From: Opeltia flavorubescens
Taxonomy: Eukaryota > Ascomycota > Lecanoromycetes > Teloschistales > Teloschistaceae
DNA length: 64,000 nt
Assembly: GCA_000442125.1 (NCBI GenBank)
Contig: KE546978.1
Coordinates: forward strand, 1,054,001-1,118,000
Direction: 5' to 3'
In this document: in pieces, positions 35,135 through 46,378 of the stretch
How positions within the stretch are numbered: the first letter of the stretch is position 1
Layout of the letters: each line of letters begins with the position of its first letter
Made by a program: the position numbers and the translations under genes
The notes under the pieces: generated by a model
What the model saw: the letters and a program-made list of their open reading frames with translations, nothing else
Told to the model about the DNA's origin: nothing
Database searches by the model: none

Positions 35135-36447
35135 CTAAAGCTTTGGCCTCCCAGTCTCAACCCCGTATCCATTCTTCCCCTCCACAACGCCTTCCGCTCC
35201 TCCTCCCTTCCCAAACATGGTCCTCAGATCTCCGACTAATTCCTCCGGACATTCCCACGCTGAGAAGTGCCCCCCTCGCTCCTTCTCACTCTCAAACGCC
35301 ACCGGCCCCATCGTCCTACCCCATGCCTTGGGCATGACCATAAGCTCCCCTGGGAAAAAACTCATGCCCAATTTGACTTTTGGAATATACTCGAATGTCT
35401 TCTCTATACCGAATTCTTTATCCTTTGCAGCTTCATAGTAGATTCGGAGACTAGTCGCTGGACCGGCGGTACTGTGCCAATATATAGATACCCAGGTCAA
35501 GATCTCATCGTCTGTCCAGGGGTAATTGTCTGTCCAATCGTGGAGTTTCTCATAGATCCATGCTAGGAGGCCGACGGGAGAGTCGTTGAGAGCGTATCCC
35601 AGTGTTTGCGGCTTTGTGCTTTGTTCGGTGGCGTAACCGCGGCCTTCGTTCATGAACCATTCCGTGCGCGCTGGACCGGTCTTTTCGCGGGCGCTCGATG
35701 GGGAGAGTTTATGTTGGAGGTAGAGAATGGGATTTACAATTGGGGAAGGCGCGTGCCCGCGGATAAGGGTGATGTGTATTGCGCGGACGGCGGAGGGGTA
35801 TAGGAGAGCCATGATGCGAGTTATCCAGGTTCCCCAGTCGCCGCCTTGGGTGACGTAGTGCGGATAGCCGAGTTTGAGCATCAGTTTGTGGCATGTTTCT
35901 GCGTATTGGGGGAGGGCGAAACCGCGTTTCCGGGCTGGGGATGAGAAACCGAAGTTTGGGTGGGAGGGGGCGACGACGTGGAATGAGGGAGTTGTGGAGG
36001 AGGTGAGGAGGGGGAGGATTTTGGCGACTTCGAGGAAGGAACCGGGCCCTGACGTGAAGGTGGAGGTTAGAGGGTCCGTTTCGTGGGGAGAGGTGAGGGA
36101 CTGGGTGTTTGGGATGGAGGTCACTTACAGCCATGGGCGAAGAGGAGAGGGATGGCACCCTTGATGGGGGACTTTTGGTGGACGAAGTGAATGTCCAAGG
36201 TACCGAAACCGTCGACATCGATGGGGGTTTTGAAATTGGGAAGCTCGTTGATCTGAGCTTCTGCCTTTCTCCAGTCATACTTTTCTTGCCAGTACTTGGT
36301 CAATCGTTTGATGTCCACCAGCGGGGCACCATAGTTCCAGCCAGCCTCATCGAGCTCATCAGGGAAATTGGTCGTCAAGAGCTTTTGTGAGAGTCGTTCG
36401 AGCTGAGCATCGGGTACTGAGAGGTTGAATGGTTCAATTGAAGCCAT
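35135..36447 (-). CDS. Epoxide hydrolase (EHN domain, alpha/beta-hydrolase fold)
   Basis: Model: exon 1 36447..36129, exon 2 36048..35135; 410 residues. The 80-nt intron splits the tryptophan of the HGWP oxyanion motif; joined it reads LLFAHGWPGSFLEV (105-108). Residues 1-100 are the N-terminal EHN lid ([35 protein letters not shown]). The nucleophile Asp177 sits in QGGDWGTW and the catalytic His367 in RGGHFSAWE. Cap tyrosines are present in the [12 protein letters not shown]-like segment ([13 protein letters not shown]). The protein belongs to the microsomal/juvenile-hormone-type epoxide hydrolases, which open epoxides to diols. No secretion signal. Substrate unknown. Confidence 0.9.
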
Positions 36448-37278
36448 GTTCGGTCGAAGAATGCAGCACGTTCCGAATGGCGAGGTGCTTCGCTGAGGTT
36501 GCCGACGGTGGCCGTGGCATCTTCAAGTACCTGTCCAGTACCATGCCCTTGCCATTTGTAATGGAGAGGGAGCAATACGTCATTTCCACCCAATGGACTG
36601 TTTCCACTCCGTACGCCGTGAGTCACTCAGAGACATGTCGTCCTTGCATTAGCGACTCACAACTTACTTCCAGAAGCCGCAAGATTTCTTCAGCAATCAA
36701 CCGTGACAGTTCTTTACGGGGCACTGTATAGACAAGCACCCTAGCTTCTCTCATGAATTATAGTTTTAGAACATAATCTTGGCGGTTTTATTCCACCCAA
36801 AGATTTGCGCTTTCAAGACTTTTCATCGCCCGCAGGGTTTGCAGTGGCTTGAACTTTGAAGCACCAAGAACAACGATACAACGATGTCTACTATAGTGCC
36901 CTCTAAGTTCATTGCTTTGCCTCGTCACGGCCCTGTTTCAGCAGTGTCGACAAACCATCGTGAAACCACATTGCGGTTGGTTTACTCTAGCCACCTGTGA
37001 TGAGCGAATCGCCTTGCATCCCAACATCAATAAGGTACAACCAACGCCAATAGCATCATAGCCATCTGAAAAATCATTGCATTCTCTCGTCAAAGGCCAC
37101 AATCCCGTTCTCTTCCCTTCCACCATATGTATCTTGTTTAGCCTCGCTGTCATAAAGCATGAATTAATTTTTCTGCTTTTCTATGCCCAAGCTGTTCGTC
37201 CATCATATCATTGAACCATTAATTCTTTTACAACACAACAGAAAAGAAGCCAATCACAAAACAATTTCAGTCTTCGTA
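36448..37278. other. Divergent promoter region 36448-37278
   Basis: 0.83 kb between the epoxide hydrolase gene and the small secreted gene. No gene or repeat seen. Confidence 0.5.
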
Positions 37279-38072
37279 ATGTTTGGCCGGAGGATCCTGT
37301 CGTCTTTTGTACTTGCCTCATCAATAGTCCTTTCAGTTCGATCTAGAGCAATCCCGGAAAACGCATCGTCTCCTACAACTTGTAAATACGATGTCTCCGC
37401 ACCAGTCACTGCATGGCTTGGGGAGTCGTGGTATGAAATTTTCTAACAGAGAATTGACTCGACTAACATGAATTTCTAGTCATCTTGATCCTATGAACTC
37501 CAGGCAGCACCTACCAGATTCCGAACAAGGCGTCAGCTGTCACGCGCTCCAGCAAAATCGGAAGTGCTTTCCCATATGGCAAGATGGCGATGAATCGTCA
37601 GAGCTAAACCACGAATCACGAGACGCGACCTCATACAAGGCCAGGCCGATAAGACAAATACCTGAACAGCAAACACTGGCTGTAGGAGCTCGATCAATAT
37701 CTCTTCAGTGGCCAGAGAAGATGCAACATGCTGTATTCTTCACCGACAAAGAATGCCATGGTGCCGGGGTGGGACGACCAGAATTTACCTGTAAGAAACC
37801 TTCCTCGGCGACATGTCTGAGAAGTTTTTTTCCTTCCATCCCAATTTACGACCTCATGTGTCAGGTGACCGCGTAGATGCCGGCTAATTCCGTGATCTAT
37901 TATAGGGCATGTTGAAAAGTCCGTAGGACAAATTGCTCAATGTGAGAGTCCACCGGCTGGGTTTTTTAAATCAGTTGAATTTATGAAGCAAGACGAGTAC
38001 GATGCGTTCTCCAGAAGGATGAGGGGACAGGATAGGCAGGTCTTCAAGTTATCTTGGAAAGGGTTCTTATAA
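37279..38072 (+). CDS. Small secreted protein, candidate effector (three exons)
   Basis: Model: exons 37279..37430, 37480..37790, 37906..38072; 209 residues. The start MFGRRILSSFVLASSIVLSV is a signal peptide with likely cleavage near residue 25. Introns have donors GTATGA and GTAAGA, branches CTAAC and GCTAAT, and TAG acceptors; both junctions keep frame. The second intron (115 nt) joins to an exon otherwise invisible as a frame, ending DRQVFKLSWKGFL. The mature part has about seven cysteines and no known domain. Small size, secretion and cysteines fit a secreted effector or cell-surface protein. This is a prediction from form alone. Confidence 0.7.
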
Positions 38073-38403
38073 TCACGCGTCAATCGTGATGAATAGCAGC
38101 GTAGATATACGAGATGATAGCATATATTTAATTCAGGTCTGTGATTTTAATGAGAATTGTCTGACCTGTCCAATCCAGGCTTTCAATAGCTGCCAGACGT
38201 AAGAAAGCCAAGCCTGAGAAGGTCATTAGGGCGGAAAGCCCCACTTTGCGTAGAAATAGCTAGCTATGATCAGGCGGCTATGCTGGCATCCTTCAGGCGT
38301 ACATCAATTAAATGGCCCCTGAACGGCTGAACGGCCTAGGGGCCAGGCCTTGTCAACTTCACTTATATTTGACAGATCAACAAAGCTGTCCAACAACGAA
38401 GCA
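38073..38403. other. Intergenic region 38073-38403
   Basis: Tandem spacer. The frame of the next gene opens before 38404 but the first ATG is there. Nothing else seen. Confidence 0.5.
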
Positions 38404-39724
38404 ATGGGACGTCCAAATGCACCGCAGGTCTCTGTACCTTACCGTGACGACGATACGGCATCAACTTCCTCAGCAGTACCACTCCAAGAGCATATCTTCA
38501 CAGATGAAGATGCCCCCCCGGCGTACACGGACAATCCTCGATCTGTCGGGAGCGTCCGAAGGCCCCGAAGGATCGACAGTGATGAGGCACCTCCATCAGC
38601 ACAAGCTCAGGGCAATCTCTCACTAGTATCTAAAGTTCATGAAGATTCTAAAGGCTCTATCATAACCTACGTATCGAACATCGTTTGCTCAGATCCCGAA
38701 AGGTGTCAATGGCTTGCCGAGTATGAAGTTGAAAAGGCTCCCAAGCCTATGATTCGTCTGATCGGGAGCCACATGGAAACAAGGCAACGAGACAAGAAAG
38801 AGGAAAAGGAGCGCGTTACAGACTTCGATATAAATGTGCCGCTCCATGCTCTCCTGGAACGATCATGGAAGAGGAGCAAGACCGTTGAAAGTACGCAGAA
38901 AACATACCGCGGAGGGATTGCCAAACGAGTGGATCCGAGGATGAATGCGCACCCAGAGGCCGCAGAGATGGCACCTTCGCTCAAGGAGTGGTGTCACCGC
39001 TTTTGTGCCTCGAGTGCAAGCACCAAAACGTGTGTATTGACCCTCTCCCGACCCAAGTGTACATTCTCTAAATTCCCACAGCTTCACAATCTCTCGAAAC
39101 GTGACTGGCATAGATCAAAGTCTCCTTACTCAACAAATGACCGAGGTTATCCGCAGAACCAATTATAGAGGCAACATCAATATCACCTATCCTGTAAGAT
39201 ACCGGAGGACAGTCTTCATGTCCGACCACTGGATCAATCGCTACCGTCATAACAACTTCATCTGGTGGACTTGTGTCATCCTCCAACTGTGGATCTTCAC
39301 ATGGCCACTTCTCTGGTTCATGACCAAGCGATGGGAGGTGTACTCAGTGGAGTGGCCTTGCGAAATATACAAATCAGCGGATCAACTGTGGTATATTTCT
39401 TACAAGACAGCCCCTCATCGAGCTATTGACGGACAGACGCCGAATATGGATAACGTCCGCCCAGCTCGCATGAGTGAACTAGGCTTGGTTCAGCAATGGG
39501 AATTGGCCGTCCAGATCGCAGCGGAGGGTAAAAAACGGGGAGATCTGACGGATGCTGACCGAGAGACAGCTCGTGCTATTGAAGAACGATCAAGGCAGAG
39601 GCGAGCAGACAACACCATCATCCAAGACAGCGGATTCCTAGCCGCGGCTTCAGGGGTACTGGGTGGTGTCCAAGATATCATGAGGCAATCGCAAACATTG
39701 AGGGGATGGGGAGGCGACTGTTGA
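38404..39724 (+). CDS. Uncharacterised ascomycete protein with one membrane segment
   Basis: Model: exon 1 38404..39029, exon 2 39082..39724; 422 residues. Donor GTGTGT, branch CTCTAAAT and acceptor CACAG; joined sequence TKTFTISRNVTGID is smooth. The N-terminal 80 residues are disordered with a PPAY motif near 40. The middle (ITYVSNIVCSDPERCQWLAEYEVE, then HMETRQ and FDINVPLHALL) and the second exon (VIRRTNYRGNINITYPV) match a conserved, unnamed Pezizomycotina family. A Trp-rich hydrophobic stretch at about 270-292 (FIWWTCVILQLWIFTWPLLWF) is a membrane or hairpin anchor. The charged C-terminus is helical. Function unknown. The PPAY could recruit a Nedd4/Rsp5-type ligase, which is speculative. 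Confidence 0.72.
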
Positions 39725-40427
39725 ATCACGTGCAAATCTATAAAACGCGTGGAATAAAAGCCGGTCCCTTCATCCGAACTCCTCTATCGTTTGGTACTTC
39801 CATGGTACGGGATCTTGGAAAGTCCGATCACCTTAGTCTAGACGGTCTCAAGCCTCGTGCACGGTGTCCCATGTGCGCTGAATAACGCCACGATCAACGC
39901 CGAGAACCAGTAGATGGTATCTCAAATCTCGCCGCATCTAACCCAGCAATGAAAGTAATGTTGAAGGGAGCTGCTCGATCGTACCCAGTGTGATCTTATC
40001 TGCACCGTCTCCACACTCAGGGGACTAGTCATCTTACCTGATCTCGAATGCTCTACTGTTTCGCATTCAAAGACCCGTGGTGTTGCAGCACTGGCTAGGC
40101 CATACTTGATTTCATCATCACGTCCACCGATCTTAGTTACCAGGATCATGTTGTTCTAGTTACTGGGAATCTGTACCCTTGAATGGATGAAGTGTAGAAG
40201 GAACATGTGATCGATGGTATTCCTTTGCCAGGCATCCTTCACCTCCTGAGCCTTGTTTTCGTCCGAGTCATGATCGGAAGATCAATAAGATCGTACCTGC
40301 CGCTTCTCACAAGTGATATATGCTCCTTCCTTGCCATCCAGTGCTGACTCGCAGGTGCGATCAATAGAGACGATCCTTTCCTTTATTTTTTGTCTTCAAA
40401 CTTACTTTCAATCTGATTACCGTGAAG
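39725..40427. other. Intergenic region 39725-40427
   Basis: Promoter region of the P450 gene. No other gene supported. Confidence 0.5.
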
Positions 40428-42173
40428 ATGTTCCCTTCCAGTCCTGCGACTGATCTGTCAAAATCTAATCAAATGCTCTTGGTTGCCCTAGTCTGCTATG
40501 CCGTCTACTATGCTTACTGGCAGTTTATGTTTGGAGTCCAACGACGTCGTTTGATCAAGAAATACGGCTGTAAGCCAGTTAACGAAAACTCGGAACTCAA
40601 TTCGTGGAAAGACGCCTTCATCGGATGGACACAAATTGTGGCCAACGAGAAAGCACGGAAACAGCGGAGACTACTTGAATACTTCAGGGGAAGGTTCCTT
40701 CGACATGGAAATACTATACATTTCAAGGTTGCCTTTGACGACATTTACTTCACCGCCGAGCCCAGCAATGTAAAGGCTATGCTCGCAACCAATTTCAAGG
40801 ATTGGCAAATGTCTTCTCGCAGAACAACCGCCCTTGCTCCCCTCCTCGGACACGGAATCTTCACAGTAGACGGAGCGGACTGGCAGCATTCTAGAGACTT
40901 GCTGAGACCCAATTTTACCCGCAACCTCGTCGCTGACTTTGTCACCTTCGAAAGACATATCGGACATCTTATTCAATCCATACCTCGAGACGGATCGACG
41001 ATTGATCTGCAAGAGCTATTCTTTATGCTCACTATGGATTCCGCGACGGAGTTTCTATTTGGCGAAAGCACAAACTGTCTTGCTCCTGGCGCTTCGACAG
41101 ACGACGCAAAGAATTTTGCCAACGCCTTCAGTCGCTCGCAAGATGCAGCAGCTAGGGCCGGACGGAATTTTCCTCTCTTGGTGAAGCTATTCCCGAGTTC
41201 GGCTTCCAGAAAGGACATCGAATACGTGCACAGCTTCGTGGACCGCTACGTGCAACATGGACTTGAATGGCAGAAGAAGCAGGACATTGAGAAATCCGCA
41301 TCCAAAGGCGCTGAACGCTATGTTTTCCTATACGAATTTGTCAAGAACACCCAAGACCCCGTCCGCATTCGGTCAGAGCTCCTCAACGTTCTACTAGCAG
41401 GCCGTGACACGACTGCCAGCCTGCTCGGGAACGTGTTCTTCGAGTTGGCCAGAAGACCAGACATCTGGATGAAACTTCGGAAAGAGGTGGATAGATTGGA
41501 TGGCAAGCATCCCAGCTTTGAAGAGATCAAAAACATGAAATACTTACGATATGTTTTGAATGAGGGTAACACACCACCTCCCAGCCTGCTGCTTGGTTCA
41601 TTTCCATACCAGGCTCTGACACGTAATATAGCACTTCGCCTTTACCCTATCGTCCCGTATAATTCACGCATGGCCATCACCGACACCGTCCTGCCCTTAG
41701 GCGGTGGGCCCGATGGTAAATCCCCCATTTTGGTGCCCGCAGGTCGAACAGTCGGTTGGCTTCTCCATACTATTCATCGTCGCCAAGACATTTACGGTGA
41801 AGATGCAGAACTCTTCAGACCAGAGCGATGGGAGACTTTGAGGCCAGGATGGGAGTTCCTACCATTCAATGGTGGGCCTCGGATATGCATTGGCCGTAAG
41901 TAATCTTTCCATCTACCACCTCTTCATACACGTGATCCTGTCTACTACTTTCATTTCATATACATACTTGCTTTACTCAGACAACATTAGCTGATTAATT
42001 TTGTCTTGGTGGGTTTTGTAGAGCAATTCGCTCTCACCGAGGCATCTTACACGACTATACGCTTGATGCAGGCATTCAAAGATATTGAGAGCCGTGATAC
42101 GGAACCATGGACGGAGATGCTTGCCCTTACTTGTGCAACTCAGGCGACGAAGGTCGTTTTGACGCCTGCTTGA
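40428..42173 (+). CDS. CYP52-type cytochrome P450 (alkane/fatty-acid hydroxylase-like)
   Basis: Model: exons 40428..41565, 41632..41895, 42022..42173; 517 residues. The start is the ATG at 40428. An N-terminal membrane anchor is at about 15-35 (LLVALVCYAVYYAYWQFMFG). The I-helix reads LLAGRDTTASLL, the ExxR motif is rebuilt across intron 1 (E379 to R382), and the heme loop FNGGPRICIGQQFAL with Cys465 is split by intron 2 right after the glycine. These features are typical of CYP52-like fungal P450s, which sit in the endoplasmic reticulum and hydroxylate the ends of alkanes and fatty acids with help from CPR. The exact subfamily needs a tree. All parts look intact. Confidence 0.9.
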
Positions 42174-42456
42174 TAGTACCGGAGGAATAATTCGCGAAGA
42201 GATGAATCAAAGTGATGCTTGCTACATCTTGCTTCTAGAAACATATCTTCATAGATAGTACAGACAATCGAAAAAGAGCTTGAGTCTGCTACAAATCGCC
42301 TGAGTTCACCCTGATATCTCGATTGTGAACTGGTGCTCTTCCTATAGGCGTAGGATGACGTCACATCTCTTCGCTTGTTACCTCTGTTTTGCCGATACTC
42401 GTAAAGTAAACATCTCCAGCTCAGCGACCAGTGTATCATATGAATACTTCGATACA

Positions 42457-43758
42457 ATGGAGCCAGGTGTAGCAGTCGCGGCATACGGGGCCGAGACAGT
42501 TGCAGAAGGTACAATTGGAGCTGCAGTGGCCATTGCGAAACCTACAATGCCTTTGAAAGCTACATGGAGGCGGCTCGTCACAACTAAACCCTTGTTAAGA
42601 TCATCCCATTCCCTTTCAGTGATTAAGGGAAAGGCATATATATTTGATGGAGTAGAGCAATCTGGTCAGGCTGTTGGCAATGATGTGCATGTACTAACAC
42701 TACCTTCGTCTACGGTCAATGATGTCGATTATCAGGTATTCCCCGCCAAGGGAAATACGGAGGGCAACGAGGTGCCGGATCCAAGAATTGGGCATACGGC
42801 TGCTGTTGTGAATGATAGAATTTATGTCTATGGTGGTCGAGGTGGGGATTCGACGGAAGCTCTAGATGAGAAAGGAGCGGTTTGGGAATATGATGATAAG
42901 ATGGCTTATTGGACTCGATTGGATCCTGTCAAGGGGTCTCAATACCCGGAAGCTCGTTATAACCATTCTTCGACGTCTACGGTTCATCCTTTACCGAGTC
43001 GTGAAGATCATACTGAAGCTGGTTTTGGGGACGTGGATCCTGAAGCTCATGGAACGATCTTCGTTCACGGTGGCTGCGCCGCTTCTGGCCGATTGAACGA
43101 CCTCTGGGGGTTCGATGTTGCCGCCCGAACGTGGTCGCCGTTTCCTGATCCTCCTGGGGAAGCCCGAGAAGGTTCAAGCCTGACGTTCACTAAGGATAGA
43201 TTGTATCTTTTCGGAGGGTTTGATGGTAATGTACAGTTCGGAGGGCAGATCGATTACCTGGATCTTGTCACCACGACTTTCAACGACCAGAGCGGAAAAG
43301 GTGAATTAGCCGTTACTTCCGCAACGGGCAAATGGCAGACAGTCACGGCAGAATCAGGTTCCCCTATGCCAGGTAATCGAAGCGTTGCTGGCTTGCACCC
43401 GGTGACAACAGGCCAAGGCCGCAACTATCTCATCCTGCTCCTTGGAGCCAAAGGTGCCGAAGGAGAATACTGGGATGATGTATGGTCGTTCCAGCTTCGT
43501 CCTGAAGGCATGACCGCAGCCAGCTTCAAGGATGCCGCAAGAGAGCTCGTTGGTGCAAAGACAGCCGAGCATACCTGGGCTCCTGTTGATATTCCTGAGT
43601 CCACCATGACAGGAGGGAAACAAGAGGCGCCAGGCAAGCTTGGATACTTTGCGAGCGCGCCAGGCCATGATCTCGATCCCAGATCGATCGTCTTATGGGG
43701 TGGAATCGGAGACGACAAGTCAAGATCGGGAGGGGGGTGGATGTTGGTTGTCGAATGA
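42457..43758 (+). CDS. Kelch-repeat beta-propeller protein
   Basis: A single-exon gene, 433 residues from the ATG at 42457; the frame continues upstream without a better start. At least five kelch-like blades are visible: SHSLSVIKGKAYIFDG, GHTAAVVNDRIYVYGGRGG, GTIFVHGGCAASGRLNDLWGF, SSLTFTKDRLYLFGGFDG and YLILLLGAKGAEGEYWDDVW. Gly-Gly doublets followed by aromatic residues mark each. No signal peptide or other domain. Kelch propellers are binding platforms; fungal stand-alone ones are often annotated as galactose-oxidase-like without catalytic residues. Role unknown. Starting close after the P450, it is in tandem, but there is no sign of linked function. Confidence 0.85.
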   Translation: MEPGVAVAAYGAETVAEGTIGAAVAIAKPTMPLKATWRRLVTTKPLLRSSHSLSVIKGKAYIFDGVEQSGQAVGNDVHVLTLPSSTVNDVDYQVFPAKGNTEGNEVPDPRIGHTAAVVNDRIYVYGGRGGDSTEALDEKGAVWEYDDKMAYWTRLDPVKGSQYPEARYNHSSTSTVHPLPSREDHTEAGFGDVDPEAHGTIFVHGGCAASGRLNDLWGFDVAARTWSPFPDPPGEAREGSSLTFTKDRLYLFGGFDGNVQFGGQIDYLDLVTTTFNDQSGKGELAVTSATGKWQTVTAESGSPMPGNRSVAGLHPVTTGQGRNYLILLLGAKGAEGEYWDDVWSFQLRPEGMTAASFKDAARELVGAKTAEHTWAPVDIPESTMTGGKQEAPGKLGYFASAPGHDLDPRSIVLWGGIGDDKSRSGGGWMLVVE

Positions 43759-43980
43759 TGAGTTCCACGATGAATGTGTAGGTCGCAACTGACCGATCGC
43801 ACTTTCCAAAGGTTTTGGCTCATCTCCTTCCTTAATTTTCCGTGTTGCTTCGGGTCCTTCGATTGAAAGTCAATCACCGTTACCTTGCTCCCACGCAGCC
43901 GTATTTTTTGCCCCTAAGTAGACCTATTCTTTATTTCACACTTGTTAGATCACTCATTTTATGTCCTATACTTCTTCGTC

Positions 43981-45975
43981 ATGGCATCCATAGGCTCAGC
44001 CACTGGTGAACGCCCATCACCGATTGCTGACGCTAGCCCGGCATCTGAAGTGAGCTTCTCATCTAGTGTCCTTGATCGACGTTCGTATGTCTGGGTATAT
44101 CTCTGACCGTAGTAGCCTTCCATTTTACCATCGAGGAAGCATCCGGGACCTAGACTCCAATTGTCTCTCGGTAGTCAGGGCTTTCACCCAAATACAAAGA
44201 GCAACGTCAGCAGCCCCGGTTCACTGTATCTCAGCCCTCCAATCATGACCCCTGAATTCATGAGTCCACCTCCACGACTTGAAGCCGAGGATTACTGGAA
44301 TTCGAGGTCTTCTCATAGTCATAAGAAAAAGCACCATTCTCGTGGAGCAAGTAGTCTGAGGACGTCTCATTCTGGAAAGAACATGGAGAAAATGCAAGTT
44401 TCAACGGTAGATCAGTATGACAAAGACTTTCGTCCAGTGGCTCCGAAGAGCCGAGAGGAAAAGGGGGATGAAGGCGGCCATCCAGCTCTTCACGAAGTGA
44501 AACGGTTGACTGCAGTACACACAAGCGATGAACAGCGCGGGTCGCCATCGAATGTTCTTATAACTGCATTGGAGAGCCAAGATCAGCCTACGTCCCACAA
44601 GTTGCCGGCAACAGTCCCGCGCAAGGAAAGTATTGCCTCCCCTGCGGTCACCTCCCTGAAACGTTTGAGTGTGGCAGAAGCAGATAGTTCTAGACGCAAC
44701 TCTCAAGATAAAGGAGAAGGCAAACGTTCGTTTGGAAGTGCAATCAAGTCCCTGCTTGCGACAAGTGATGCTCCTCCACGACCCTCGAAGCAGGCAGGTG
44801 AGGTTGTTGCCCCACCTATCATTCATGCCAGACGAAGGAGCTCTGCGTCCGAGTATGGAGACAACCACCGACCAAGAAAGGAAGACTCCAAAGCACCCTT
44901 ACTTGGGTTATCTGTTCCAGCAACTATCATGCTAAGAAAAGCGACTGGACTGCTTGGCTTAGGTGTAAACACGAAGCCGTCAAATGATGTTGTACCAGGG
45001 GAATCCCCAAGCGCGGAAGAGAGCCCGTTGAACTCGCCAACTGCATTTACACTGGTGGGTTTCGATTCCCGACATGCCAGTGATAAAGCGCAGAGCACGA
45101 AAACTCCGGCAGATTTTCAAATACGCAGACAGTCGACCATCTCCATATTAGGTCTTGACGAAGATCCAACTACATCCTTTACGAACGCCCGTGAGGTTGT
45201 AGATAGCCGACGGAGTAGTTTGGCAGCGCCAGCAATGACCTTCACTAATACCTTCCCGTCTACCGCCATCATGACATCTCCAGTCACGAACTTCCCACCT
45301 GCAAGCAGCCCTGACCATCGATTCAGTGTCGTGCAGATCAAGTCTCGAAATAGTCTCCATCAGATCATCTGGCGTGAAGATGATACTCCGAGCGACAGTG
45401 GTGCCTCGTCCGAGCATCCAAGTCCGACAGGTTCTTTCATACCACCGAACGCGTCAGAGAATAGTCCGACGAATAAATCAAGTCTAGCCAGCGAGGACGA
45501 CACAAGGCAGAGCTCCGAAGTCAGCCTATGCAAGGATGACGATATAGTCCCAGACCCGTTAATTAAGATCAAGGCCGATTCACCTCCTAAGCTGTCGAAA
45601 TCCCGACCTGAAAATCATATGCACCAGTGGTCGTGGGGTGCAGATCACAATCAAGGAGATTCTGAGGGTATGATTGGTGACGCAAATCCCCCCCAGACCA
45701 CGTCTTTCGCCTTCGGACCACCATTTGTCCCTCAATTGTTGTTCCCGGGTGGTGAAGAGGAGACTTCTCTGGCCCATCATGAATTAGGAATAAACCGAAG
45801 AGGGTCATTCATGGTCAGCACTCCCTCAGCAACGAATCTGGCAGCAGGCCGAGAGCTTGGAAGCAGACGGTCAATTAGTGTTCAACCATTCATGCTAAGC
45901 AGTCTTCCAGGACTTGGAGTAGCTGAGGATCGAGGTAAGGAGAGCATAAGTCGCAGACTCAGCCGGGTTGGATGA
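43981..45975 (+). CDS. Large disordered Ser-rich protein, unknown function
   Basis: Model: exon 1 43981..44084, exon 2 44154..45975; 641 residues. Donor GTATGT, branch CTCTGACC and acceptor CTAG at 44151-44153. Two other AG acceptors upstream break the frame; one (GAG at 44135) also fits. The protein is Ser/Pro/Thr-rich throughout with many RRxS and SP sites (for example RRSSASEYG, RRQSTISILG, RRGSFMV, RRSISVQPF), typical targets of PKA-like and proline-directed kinases. No folded domain seen. It may be a signalling or cell-wall-regulation substrate, but that is a guess. Confidence 0.6.
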
Positions 45976-46378
45976 GCATGCTTGGACTGCATCTAGTCCA
46001 TCATTGGCGAAATTGCTATGACTTCGATACTTCGATGAGTTGCAAAGGACCATTAGCTATGAGCCATCACCAGGATAGATTAAGATCACCATCAATGCAG
46101 ATTGTTAAATTCTTGAAAGTTTTCATTTTCGACGAAGAATCAGGGCACTTCGGGATTTGTTAGTCGTCATCCGAATCGGGTGCCCTGCACGTGCCACAGC
46201 CGCGTCGCCTACTTGAACGTGTTCAATGATACCTAACGGTTCATCAGTCATATAAAAATCACGATTGACTCGCACCTTTCCAATGGCGCACTCATTCGCT
46301 CCCTCATCATCTTGAGCTTCTACTCTATTGTGGTGACTTCCTACAAATACTACAAGCCACTACCTCGAGCGGAGTATC
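45976..46378. other. Intergenic region 45976-46378
   Basis: Tandem spacer with the promoter of the next gene. Nothing else seen. Confidence 0.5.

Noticed and set aside
34822-35214. Minus-strand frame of 130 codons overlapping the end of the epoxide hydrolase
   Set aside because: Lies in another frame over a real gene end and has no domain.
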